From CAYYNP01 sp964472545 (GTDB taxonomy: Bacteria > Planctomycetota > Planctomycetia > Pirellulales > Thermoguttaceae): DNA of 64,000 nt. Below the pieces are notes generated by a model. The model did no database searches, was not told the DNA's origin, and saw only the letters and a list, made by a program, of their open reading frames with translations. Below are positions 43,512-51,987 of the stretch, one piece after another (the first letter of the stretch is position 1; each line of letters begins with the position of its first letter). The position numbers were made by a program, and so were the translations under genes. The stretch spans positions 1 through 64,000 of the forward strand of contig CAYYNP010000010.1 in NCBI GenBank assembly GCA_964472545.1, in the 5' to 3' direction.

Positions 43512-46500
43512 TCATTCGCTGCCGAAACAGACGATTGTGCCATCCATGGCCGACATATACAACCGGCCGTCGGCCGCCGACATGCCGTCGAAACGGGGCG
43601 GATGGGGAAGTGACGTTCGCGCCACTTCCTGCCCAGAGGCCGGATCGATCGCCAGCAGCACGCCGCCCTTGCGGCCCTCCAAGGCCCCCAGCGGGTCGTC
43701 CGGATCCAGCAGGTCGGGCTGCCCGGCGGCGAAGAGCGTCTCGGCGGTCAGCGCCATCGCCTCGATCCGCACCGGCAGATACTCCTGCCACACGGTCGGC
43801 GTACCGCGCGTGAAGCCGGCGCCCTTGTCGACCTCGACCGTGTAGTCGTCGTGCCGGTTGCTGATCGAGTGGCCGTCGTACTTGTACGGCTTCATCAACG
43901 TCTCGGGCAGCCACTGGATCGGCTGCGGTGCGTCGGGGTCGCCCACCAGAAACGGCTGCGTCGTGTTCTTGTCGCAGTAGAGCAAGTAGCCGGTCGTTTC
44001 GGGGTAGAAGAGCTTGCTGTGGATGTTACGCTCGACGAACCACTTCGTAGCCCAGGTCTTCTCGCTGTCGAACACCAGCAAGTTGCCCGACTTTGGCGAC
44101 ATCAACTGGAAGTAGAAGCCCGGCCAGCGGTTGGTGTAGCTCCACGAAATGCGATTGAAGCCGGTGTCGTCGAGGATGCCGCCGGTGGCGATCAGGTGGT
44201 CTTTGCCCAGGTAGCGGTCGCCGTGTCGGGTGTTCCACTCGGTGGGGACGTGATTCAGTTCGGCGTCGAACATCTCCTGGGTGCAGAAGATGTGCTTGCC
44301 GTCGGTCGTCAGCACGTCGATGTTCGATCCGTCCATGGCGAAGTGATCACCGATGTCGGCGGCCAAATCGGGCGTCGGCTGTTCGAGGTGGGCGTAGTGG
44401 ACCACTTCGCCCGTTCTCGGCTGAAGGGCGAAGAAATGGGCCCCGCCGTCGACCAGCGTGGAGCGTCCGGCCACGACGTACGCCAGCGAGTCCAGCATCA
44501 GCACGGTTCCGTGCACGGGCCAGGGCGATTCGACCCGCCCGAAGGCCACGATACGCCGCGCGTTCGGCGCGGCCAGAAATCGCCAAACCAACTCGCCGCG
44601 CGACGCGTCGAGGCAGTACACCCGCCCGTCGTTGGCGCCGAACAACAGCAGACCGTCGTGATAGGTGGGCGACGAATCGACGCGTCCGCCGGCGACGAAC
44701 TTCCAGCTTCGTTGGCCGGTGGCGGCGTCGAACGCGTAGACCGTGTTGCGATCGACGGCGGCCACGAAGACCTTGCCGGCCGCGACGACCGGCTGCGTTA
44801 GCTTGCCTCCCAGCGCGACCTCCCATTGCTTCCGCAGATTGCGCGAGACGTTCGCTTGGCGATTGGCACCGCTCCGCTTGGCGTCGGCCCGAAATGCCGG
44901 CCAATCGGCCGCGGCGGCCGCCTTGCCCGAGGAGATTCCGTAGGCGTGGCCTCGCACCAGTCGCCTCGGCGAGCGTGGGTCGAGCGTGGCCGTGGTATCG
45001 GCGCCGCTGGTGGCCACCAGGCCGTCCATCTTCGCCCCGATGTAGCAGAAGCACTGATCCGGCGGCGTGTAGAGCAGGCCGTTGCAGGGCAGGATGCCGT
45101 AGCTGCACGAGCCGCGGAGCCAATCGTGGCGCATGTGTTCGTCGCCGGCGACGTCGAGAAACTCGGCGCCGCGCTTGGGATAGATGATGAACCGGTCGGT
45201 GGCCTTGCTCCGATAGCACCGCAAGTGATGGCCCGGCGACATGGCATTGGGCACTTCGGCTGTGCGGCGTAACTGGCCGGTGCGAAAATCGTGGCCCAGC
45301 AGCTTCGCGCCGGCTTGTCGCGAGAGCGTCGGCCAGTGTTCTTCGCGCCGCTGTAGGATTCCGCTGGTGAGCTGAACGCGCCACACCAGATCGTCGATTA
45401 CCAACAGATCGCGGCCCGTTCCGGAGCCATTCCAGAGCGGCATTCCGTCGGCCAGCGAAAAGGCGTTGAGGCCTTTGCCGCTGGTCAGTACGACGTCTTT
45501 GTGGATCACGAGAATTCCGCCGCCGGGCGTTTCGGTCTCCCAACGCAAGCGGCCGTTCTGCTGATCGTAGCAGAGTAGCTGCGGGCCGCGGAGGAAGACG
45601 ACCGCGTCGCCGGCGGCGGCCAACGAGAGTCGATTGATGTTGCCGACCTCACGCGACCAACGTATCTTGCCGGTCTTGGTGTCCAGAGCCGTCAGCCTTG
45701 TGGGGACCTTCGCGCCGCGCCGTTCGGCTCCTTCGGCTGCGGAGGGCCGAACGCGTGCGAAGATTGTGTCGCCGGCGACGACGATCTCCTCCGTGCCCGC
45801 CGTACCTTCGCATTGCGTGAGAACGTTCCCGGTGGCGGCGTCGAGAATGCTGATCGGCGCGTTGTGGAAGCCGAGTGTAACGTAAACTCGATCGCCCACG
45901 GCCACCACCCGCCGCGGCACTTCCGCTGGGAAGCGGCCGCGCTGGCCGCGGAGCGTACGCCAGTCGGCATTGCCGATATCGGGCTTCCACTGCTGCCAAC
46001 CCCACGGCTTCAGCGGCCGCTTCCAAAGCAGCACGCCGTTGAACGCGTCCCGGGCGATCAGCATCCAGCGCGAAGGGAAACGTCTGTCGGTGATGCCGAT
46101 CGGGCCTTCGTCGAGGATGTAGATCAGCCGGCCGTTGGCCGAAACCATTGCCGGCAGACTGGAGTCGATTTCGTGGCTGCGGCAGTATTTCGGATCGTCG
46201 ATCCACTGCAAGGCCGTGGCCGGCGCAACGCGCCGATCGGCCGCCACCGCGTTGCCACCGGCATCGTGCAGGAAATGGGTCCAGTGGTCGATCTCCGCCG
46301 GCCACGGCTTCTTGACGATCTGGATTCCCGCCGAATCGGGCTGCCCGCCACTACGAATGCAAAGGGCGCCGCCGGGAACCAATACACGCATGATTTCCTC
46401 GCGGGAGACCTGATCTCCTGCAGTTTCGTCGAGCACGAGCAGATTGACCAGGTTGTCGGCATGAGGGAGTTTTTGGCCGCGGAAGAACTCGACGGATACT

Positions 46501-46796
46501 CTGCCGTACAGCCCCAGCCGGTCGATGTGCTCGCGGGCCTTTACGAGTTCGGCGGCGTCCGCTCCCAGCCCATGAACGACGGATCGGTCATCCGCCTGCA
46601 ATGCGGCCGTCAATCGGCCGTCGCCGCAACCGAGATGGACAATCAGTCCGCCGGTGTAGTCCGCGGCGGTCAGAATCTCCTTCGCTTCTGCCACCTCGGC
46701 GGCATCCACGCGTGCATGGCCGGCAGCGGGCAGTGCCAAGGCTGCGATGGAAACCAAGAGAAGAGTCAATGCCCACTGCTGTAGTCGTGTTAACAT
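43512..46796 (-). CDS. exported SAM-methyltransferase-like plus PQQ beta-propeller protein (paralogue 1)
   Basis: A 1094-aa protein, first of the tandem and probably promoter-proximal. I chose the ATG at 46796 since it gives a signal peptide (LTLLLVSIAALALPAAGHA); the ribosome site is weak (AGAGA about 9 nt upstream). The methyltransferase-like domain is complete (GGLIVHLGCGDGRLTAAL, VHGLGADAAE, DNLVNLLVLDE, VLVPGGALCIR), followed by two propeller halves (DAFNGVLLWKRPL, GKIRWSREVGN, YAFDAATGQRSWKFVAGGR). Motif II reads HGLGAD here instead of HGLDRS, losing the acidic ribose-binding residue, so SAM binding is doubtful. It is divergent from the sulfatase gene at 46988, with a possible shared promoter region at 46862. 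Confidence 0.8.
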   Translation of the reverse strand: MLTRLQQWALTLLLVSIAALALPAAGHARVDAAEVAEAKEILTAADYTGGLIVHLGCGDGRLTAALQADDRSVVHGLGADAAELVKAREHIDRLGLYGRVSVEFFRGQKLPHADNLVNLLVLDETAGDQVSREEIMRVLVPGGALCIRSGGQPDSAGIQIVKKPWPAEIDHWTHFLHDAGGNAVAADRRVAPATALQWIDDPKYCRSHEIDSSLPAMVSANGRLIYILDEGPIGITDRRFPSRWMLIARDAFNGVLLWKRPLKPWGWQQWKPDIGNADWRTLRGQRGRFPAEVPRRVVAVGDRVYVTLGFHNAPISILDAATGNVLTQCEGTAGTEEIVVAGDTIFARVRPSAAEGAERRGAKVPTRLTALDTKTGKIRWSREVGNINRLSLAAAGDAVVFLRGPQLLCYDQQNGRLRWETETPGGGILVIHKDVVLTSGKGLNAFSLADGMPLWNGSGTGRDLLVIDDLVWRVQLTSGILQRREEHWPTLSRQAGAKLLGHDFRTGQLRRTAEVPNAMSPGHHLRCYRSKATDRFIIYPKRGAEFLDVAGDEHMRHDWLRGSCSYGILPCNGLLYTPPDQCFCYIGAKMDGLVATSGADTTATLDPRSPRRLVRGHAYGISSGKAAAAADWPAFRADAKRSGANRQANVSRNLRKQWEVALGGKLTQPVVAAGKVFVAAVDRNTVYAFDAATGQRSWKFVAGGRVDSSPTYHDGLLLFGANDGRVYCLDASRGELVWRFLAAPNARRIVAFGRVESPWPVHGTVLMLDSLAYVVAGRSTLVDGGAHFFALQPRTGEVVHYAHLEQPTPDLAADIGDHFAMDGSNIDVLTTDGKHIFCTQEMFDAELNHVPTEWNTRHGDRYLGKDHLIATGGILDDTGFNRISWSYTNRWPGFYFQLMSPKSGNLLVFDSEKTWATKWFVERNIHSKLFYPETTGYLLYCDKNTTQPFLVGDPDAPQPIQWLPETLMKPYKYDGHSISNRHDDYTVEVDKGAGFTRGTPTVWQEYLPVRIEAMALTAETLFAAGQPDLLDPDDPLGALEGRKGGVLLAIDPASGQEVARTSLPHPPRFDGMSAADGRLYMSAMDGTIVCFGSE

Positions 46797-46861
46797 GGGG
46801 CGTCTCTGCAAAATGTCACCGTGCGTGGGGCTGCTGATCTGGGGAGATTTCAACGTCGTTC

Positions 46862-46869
46862 AGTATAGT
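46862..46869. promoter_or_regulatory. possible bidirectional promoter core
   Basis: AGTATAGT reads TATAGT on the plus strand (towards the sulfatase at 46988) and TATACT on the minus strand (towards the propeller gene at 46796). A weak -35 (TTTGCG) lies 17 bp from the minus-strand hexamer; no good -35 is seen for the plus strand. Confidence 0.3.
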
Positions 46870-46987
46870 GACAAGGCGCACGTTCGCAAACGGCGAGTTG
46901 CACACGGCGTGTGAGCAACCGATAATGGCGGCGCTGGACATTCTGCTAGGCTGCCCCCATGCCACAATCCACACCGGAGCCGCGATC

Positions 46988-48409
46988 ATGAAACGGATGC
47001 TGTCTGTAATTGTCTTCCTGCTCGCCGTCACTGCGTCGGCCAATGCGGCTGAGAAGCCGAACATCATCCTCGTCATGGCCGACGATCAGGGCTGGGGCGA
47101 CATGGCCTACAACGGCCACCCGACGCTGAAGACGCCCAACTTCGACGCGGCCGCCGCGGCAGGGCTGCGTTTCGATCGGTTCTACGCCGCGGCTCCCGTT
47201 TGTTCGCCCACCCGGGCCAGCGTAATGACCGGGCGCCATCCGAATCGGATGGGCGTGTTCAAATGGGGATATCCGATGCGCCCGCAGGAGATCACCGTTG
47301 CCGAGGTGCTGAAGACGGCCGGCTACCGCACGGGCCACTTCGGCAAGTGGCACCTCGGCTCGGTACGCAACGCCAGCCCGGCCAATCCCGGCCGCAACGG
47401 CTTTGACGAGTGGCTCAGTGCACCCAACTTCTTCGACAACGATCCGATTCTCAGCCGCAAGGGCAAGGCCGTGCCAATCCGCGGCGAGAGTTCGATCGTC
47501 ACGGTCGACGCCGCACTGCATTGGATCTCCGCCATGGCCAAGACCGACGACCCGTTTCTGGCCGTCGTTTGGTTCGGCTCGCCCCACGGCCCGCATCGGG
47601 CCGTCGCAGAGGATCGGGCACCGTACGCCGACCAGTCTGAAAGGCTGCAACACTTCTACGGCGAGATCACCGGCATGGACCGTGCCTTCGGCAAGCTCCG
47701 GAACGCACTCGGCGGATTGGGAATCCGCCGGCAGACGATCCTCTGGTATTGCAGCGACAACGGCGGCTTGCCCGGCGTCGGCTCCACCGGCGGGCATCGC
47801 GGCAACAAGGGCCAAGTCTACGAGGGCGGCTTGCTGGTGCCCGCGATTCTGGAGTGGCCCGAGAAAATCGCCGCACCGCGAATCACCAAGGCGCGCTGCA
47901 ACACTTGCGACATCTACCCCACGCTCTTGGAGATCGCCGGCGTCGCGATCGAGAAACAGCCGGTGCTCGATGGCATCAGCCTGGTGCCGCTGATCGACGG
48001 TCGCGAAGCGCCGCGACCGCGGCCGATGGGATTCTGGGACTACAGGGCCGGTGGCATCAGCACGCCTTCGGCCAAGTGGATGGCAGACTTGCTCGCGGCG
48101 CAACAAGCCGGTGAGGATCTGGCGCCGCACGAATCGAGCCTGCGGGCCGCCCAGTTGCCCAACCCCGCCTATCCGCTCGATCGGTTTACCGGCCACGCCG
48201 CCTGGATCGACGGCGATTGGAAGCTGCACCGAATCGCCGCGCCACGGGGCGAACCGCGGTGGGAACTCTACAATCTGGCGGTCGATCGAACGGAGAAGAG
48301 CGACGTTGCCGCCGACGAGGCCCAGCGTGTCAGCCAAATGCGCGCGGCATTAGAAGCTTGGCTGAAGTCCGTCACACAAAGCCTCAACGGCGACGACTAC
48401 GCGAGGTGA
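46988..48409 (+). CDS. secreted sulfatase
   Basis: A 473-aa arylsulfatase-type enzyme. The ATG at 46988 gives MKRMLSVIVFLLAVTASANA, a clean signal peptide; the frame extends upstream to 46868 without support. Motifs: NIILVMADDQGWGDMAY (metal Asp pair), CSPTRASVMTGRHPNRMG with Cys72 as the formylglycine precursor, GHFGKWHLGS, and WYCSDNGGLPG. All core catalytic elements look intact. It begins 191 bp from the divergently transcribed propeller gene and ends 16 bp before the convergent platform operon. It shares the sulfatase fold with the gene at 34641, but the sequences differ clearly outside the motifs, so the two probably have different substrates. Confidence 0.93.
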   Translation: MKRMLSVIVFLLAVTASANAAEKPNIILVMADDQGWGDMAYNGHPTLKTPNFDAAAAAGLRFDRFYAAAPVCSPTRASVMTGRHPNRMGVFKWGYPMRPQEITVAEVLKTAGYRTGHFGKWHLGSVRNASPANPGRNGFDEWLSAPNFFDNDPILSRKGKAVPIRGESSIVTVDAALHWISAMAKTDDPFLAVVWFGSPHGPHRAVAEDRAPYADQSERLQHFYGEITGMDRAFGKLRNALGGLGIRRQTILWYCSDNGGLPGVGSTGGHRGNKGQVYEGGLLVPAILEWPEKIAAPRITKARCNTCDIYPTLLEIAGVAIEKQPVLDGISLVPLIDGREAPRPRPMGFWDYRAGGISTPSAKWMADLLAAQQAGEDLAPHESSLRAAQLPNPAYPLDRFTGHAAWIDGDWKLHRIAAPRGEPRWELYNLAVDRTEKSDVAADEAQRVSQMRAALEAWLKSVTQSLNGDDYAR

Positions 48410-48425
48410 GCTGTTTGGAGTGCGG

Positions 48426-50222
48426 TTAACCGCCCTTGAGAATATCCAGCCCGCCGTCAAGGTCGGGCGTCGCACCTTCGCCTTCGTGTGGGCTAGTGGG
48501 CCTGCCGGGCGTTAGGCCTGGAATGACGACCGCCGGTCCCGTGCCCGAGGGCGGGTTGACGGCCGGCTCGATCCCGCGGAAGAGATCGTACGCGGCGCGG
48601 CCTTCGATCTCGTCGAAAACCAGCAGATTTCCGTCGGCGTCGGAAAGCAGAATCTCGCCGGGGCTGCTCTGGTTGGCCCTGCCGGGCAGGATGTCCCCGC
48701 CACGCATATCCAACACGATCGCCTTGCTGGTGAAATCGACGTCGATCGTCTGCGGAGCGGCCGTTGCCCGTGTGCCCGGCCTCGCAGCATCCGGAGTAAA
48801 CTCATGCGGAACGGCGGGGAAGTCGGCCATCATGCCGCGGTGCGTATTGAATTCGTGCGACGCCTCGACGCCGTGGGCCGCAACCCACTTGATCACCGCC
48901 ATGCGTCCCGACGGCTCGGCACCCGCCCGGCGCGTCGGTTGGCTGACCGACAGGGCACACAACTGGGTGTCCGGCGGCACGGTGACGGCGGACGCCGGGA
49001 CAGACCAATCGGTCGCCAGGAACGGGCAGAGTTCCATCGGCTCAGGCACTCCCGGCTGCGACGGCACCAGGTAGGTCTCGTCGACGTTCGCCTCCAGGTA
49101 CTTCGCGTCCATTCCCTTGTTCGGGTTCTCCAGCAGCAGCCGGACGCGGTAGCGATATTGTTTGCCGGGCTGGACGGTGAAATCGAAGAAGCGGAGGAGC
49201 TTCCTCGCCTGCGTTTCTTCGCTCGACGGTGTGCCGGGAGGGGTCGGCTCTTCGCCGTGCTCCGACGAGGCGCCAGCCGGAACGGCCGGATGTGCTCCAA
49301 ACGGCGGTGGGGCGCCGATGTCGATCGCTCCGTTGTCCGGGGTGTCCTCACCGAGCGGTTCCTCGCCCTTCGCCGGAGCGGTCAGGGCGGGATGTCCGAT
49401 GGCATCGGCGTCCCAGGTCTTCTGGCCCGCCAACGGAATGGGCGGCATGGTCAGATTGTCGTCGCGGAACTGCTCGTCTACGGAGTCACCGGCGTTTCGT
49501 CCTGCGCCGACACGGGCGCGAATCACCTCGTTGATCTTGTTCCGCGTCCACGCCACATCCAATCGGCTCCAGGCCAACTGATCGGCGGGCGTGGCATCGG
49601 CCGCCTCCGCTCGCTCGATGTAGTAATTGGCGTAAACCGGCACGTCCCGCGAGGAATCGTATTCCTGGCGATCGGTGAAGTGGGCTGCGTACTCCGCCAG
49701 TTGCTGGCCCGTGGGAACCATTCCCGTGACGACGACCCAGTAGATGCCCTGGCGGGCCGAGACGGTTCGGGTCCGCTGAGGCCGTCCGGGTGGGCCGGGG
49801 ATATTCTCAATTCGCTTGACGGTAATCGGACTGCGCCCGGGAACGGCACGAAGTTCATTGACGGCGAACAACTGAGGGATGCCTCGTGGAAGCTGAGACG
49901 ACTCGTTCGGCGGCGACCAGTAGGTCTCGTGACGATACGCTTCCGCCTGGATCGGGGCGTCGACGATCCTCTGGACGGCGGCGACGTAGTCTTCCACCGC
50001 GATGTTCGGGTCGGTCGCGCGGCAATTACGGATGTGGTTCTGCGCGGCCTGAGCCCGTTCCTGAAGTTGCTTTGGGGCCTTGTCGTAGGGCTTCTGGTAG
50101 AGCGCCTGCAACACAATCAGCACGAAACCGATGACGACCACGCCGAACACGATCTTCTCGACGTGTTCGACGAAGAACTCCCGGATCGCATCCTTGTCGA
50201 TGTTTATCTTGGGCTTCTTCAT
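48426..50222 (-). CDS. single-pass membrane protein of the PilM-like operon, Pro-rich
   Basis: A 598-aa protein with one N-terminal membrane helix (about 24-42: IVFGVVVIGFVLIVLQALY), a short cytoplasmic-side basic stretch (MKKPKINIDKDAIREF), and a long soluble part. Residues about 330-480 contain a beta-rich domain (LLRFFDFTVQPGKQYRYRVRLLLENPN) with Pro/Glu-rich linkers on both sides. A C-terminal domain includes GGDILPGRANQSSPGEILLSDADGNLLVFDE. AGGAG lies just before the ATG. It is the last gene of the operon starting at 54036. The topology is that of PilO/GspM-type platform proteins, but the large Pro-rich extension is not typical and no family name can be given. Confidence 0.65.
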   Translation of the reverse strand: MKKPKINIDKDAIREFFVEHVEKIVFGVVVIGFVLIVLQALYQKPYDKAPKQLQERAQAAQNHIRNCRATDPNIAVEDYVAAVQRIVDAPIQAEAYRHETYWSPPNESSQLPRGIPQLFAVNELRAVPGRSPITVKRIENIPGPPGRPQRTRTVSARQGIYWVVVTGMVPTGQQLAEYAAHFTDRQEYDSSRDVPVYANYYIERAEAADATPADQLAWSRLDVAWTRNKINEVIRARVGAGRNAGDSVDEQFRDDNLTMPPIPLAGQKTWDADAIGHPALTAPAKGEEPLGEDTPDNGAIDIGAPPPFGAHPAVPAGASSEHGEEPTPPGTPSSEETQARKLLRFFDFTVQPGKQYRYRVRLLLENPNKGMDAKYLEANVDETYLVPSQPGVPEPMELCPFLATDWSVPASAVTVPPDTQLCALSVSQPTRRAGAEPSGRMAVIKWVAAHGVEASHEFNTHRGMMADFPAVPHEFTPDAARPGTRATAAPQTIDVDFTSKAIVLDMRGGDILPGRANQSSPGEILLSDADGNLLVFDEIEGRAAYDLFRGIEPAVNPPSGTGPAVVIPGLTPGRPTSPHEGEGATPDLDGGLDILKGG

Positions 50223-50344
50223 GATTTGGCTCCTGTCGGTTCACTGCGGGAAACCGCGGATCGCGGTCTGCCGGCAAGTGCTTCAAAACTCCTTGCCGCC
50301 CACTACGGGCGGTTGCCCTTGGGGTGCTGGCCCGAATCGGTTCG

Positions 50345-51940
50345 TTATGGTGTCGTCGGTGGTGTCGTCGGCGGTGTCGTCGTAGGATCGGTGGGCGTGA
50401 CCGGATCGGTCGGAGGCGTGACCGGATCGGTGGGTGGCTCCGGATCAGGGGCTGCGGGGCCCGGGGCGGTTTCACCGGGGGCCGCGTCGCCGAATTCCGG
50501 CGGGTTGTAAATGGTGATGATCCCCTCAATGCTGATCGGCACGTATCGCGACCCCTCGACAACGGCCTCACCGGTGTTGCCCGTGTTGCCTCCGGTGGTC
50601 GTCGCCCAAGGATTTCCGCCGTGGCTGGTTCCCCGTCGCTCCCCGTCCTCGCTCGTCTGGATCGTGAAGACCGTGCCGGCTTCCGGGCGAATGGCGAAGC
50701 GGCGGACCTCGATAGGCATACTGGAGTTGGCGCAAAGCGTGAGCAGCTTGGTGATCGCGGTCTGGTCCACGAGCAGCACCATTCGCACGGGCATCATCTT
50801 GAACTGCGGAATGGGATGCTCGTCGCCGGCGGCCAGCGCCTCGAAACTCTCGTTGATGTAGCGGTTGGCTTCCAACGGGGAGATCCCTTCGCCGGCAGCC
50901 GACGACTCGACAGCGTCGCCACTGGGCCCTTCACCCGGCCGACCCGGGGAAGCGCCGCCCGCGCCCGGTCGGCCCGCAGTGGCCGAAGGACGCGACTGGC
51001 CCTGTTCGAGGAGGACGGAACTGCCGATCTTCAAGTCCACAATCCTGGCCACCTTGCAGTCGCGATAGTCGGTGGGCAGCACGGCCACTTTTTCTCCGTC
51101 GACAACCTGTTCGCTGACCGCATTGGTCCAGATGACGACGTCCAGCAACGCCTCGTAGACCCAGAGATCCTCTTGCGCCAACAGCACCTCCTCGGTCGTC
51201 GGCGGATTGTCCCAATGGAAACGATCGAGGATCCGTTTGCGTTTCGCTTCGTCCCACTCGACCAGGCCCTCTTTGCGGGTGGTTTCTCGATTCTCCCGTT
51301 CCGTGCCGGTGGGCGGGGCGGCAACGCCGATGGGATCTGTGCCGGCGGGCGCCGCCACCTCCACGGTCTGGCGCACCTTCACGCCCTCGGAGAAGAGTTG
51401 CAGAAGATGGTCGCCGATGAAGTTCTGGTACTCGGCCAGCTTGTTTCGGTCCAACTCGCCCCCGTTGCTAAGAACCGCCCGCAACAACGCACGTCTCTCC
51501 GGCGGCAATCCGAGCGTTGCGAGAACTTTGTCGGTCTGCTCGGGCCCGGGCACCGAGCCCCGCTGGTATTCTAGGTGCGAAAGCAACTCCACGACCTCGA
51601 ACGCCGCCTTGAACTCCGGGGTCAGCGTCTTGGGCAGTTCGTTTTCGCGTTTCTGTTGATCGCGCAGTAGCGCCCATGCCGCTTCGCTTTTCGTGTCCTG
51701 CAACTTGGTCTTATTCCTTACGTCATCGATCACCTCGGGGTTGGGATGCTCACCGTTGGTGATGATCGTCTTCAGCTTCGAAAAGCTGCTCTCGATCGCT
51801 CTCTGCCGCGTCTCGACGTCCTGCGCCATGTTCGACCGGGTGTAGAACGCGGTCCCTAGCCCACCGACCACGACGACGCCCAGCAGCACCCAGAACTGGT
51901 ACCTCTTGACGGCTTCCCACGCGACTTTCGCTTGATCCAT
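50345..51940 (-). CDS. single-pass membrane protein of the PilM-like operon, coiled-coil
   Basis: A 531-aa protein with a short N-terminus, one membrane helix (about 16-34: FWVLLGVVVVGGLGTAFY), an extended helical region (about 40-200), and a beta-rich domain after about 320 (SSVLLEQGQ, then EALAAGDEHPIPQFKMMPVRMVLLVDQTAITKLLTLCANSSMPIEVRRFAI, a PilO/GspM-like ferredoxin-type strand-helix pattern). It ends in an unusual Pro/Thr-rich tail (TDPVTPTDPTTTPPTTPPTTP). The ribosome site AGGAAA precedes the ATG. It lies 47 bp after the PilM-like gene and 122 bp before the next gene, so is co-transcribed. PilO-like topology is an inference from order and shape. Confidence 0.65.
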   Translation of the reverse strand: MDQAKVAWEAVKRYQFWVLLGVVVVGGLGTAFYTRSNMAQDVETRQRAIESSFSKLKTIITNGEHPNPEVIDDVRNKTKLQDTKSEAAWALLRDQQKRENELPKTLTPEFKAAFEVVELLSHLEYQRGSVPGPEQTDKVLATLGLPPERRALLRAVLSNGGELDRNKLAEYQNFIGDHLLQLFSEGVKVRQTVEVAAPAGTDPIGVAAPPTGTERENRETTRKEGLVEWDEAKRKRILDRFHWDNPPTTEEVLLAQEDLWVYEALLDVVIWTNAVSEQVVDGEKVAVLPTDYRDCKVARIVDLKIGSSVLLEQGQSRPSATAGRPGAGGASPGRPGEGPSGDAVESSAAGEGISPLEANRYINESFEALAAGDEHPIPQFKMMPVRMVLLVDQTAITKLLTLCANSSMPIEVRRFAIRPEAGTVFTIQTSEDGERRGTSHGGNPWATTTGGNTGNTGEAVVEGSRYVPISIEGIITIYNPPEFGDAAPGETAPGPAAPDPEPPTDPVTPPTDPVTPTDPTTTPPTTPPTTP

Positions 51941-51987
51941 GACTTGTTTCCTATGCTAAAGGCGGGCCAGGCTCCCCACGCTTCGCC

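Noticed and set aside
43480..43914. N-terminal extension of the middle propeller paralogue to 43914
   Set aside because: It overlaps the preceding paralogue's coding end and lacks any protein-like sequence; the signal peptide starts at 43479.
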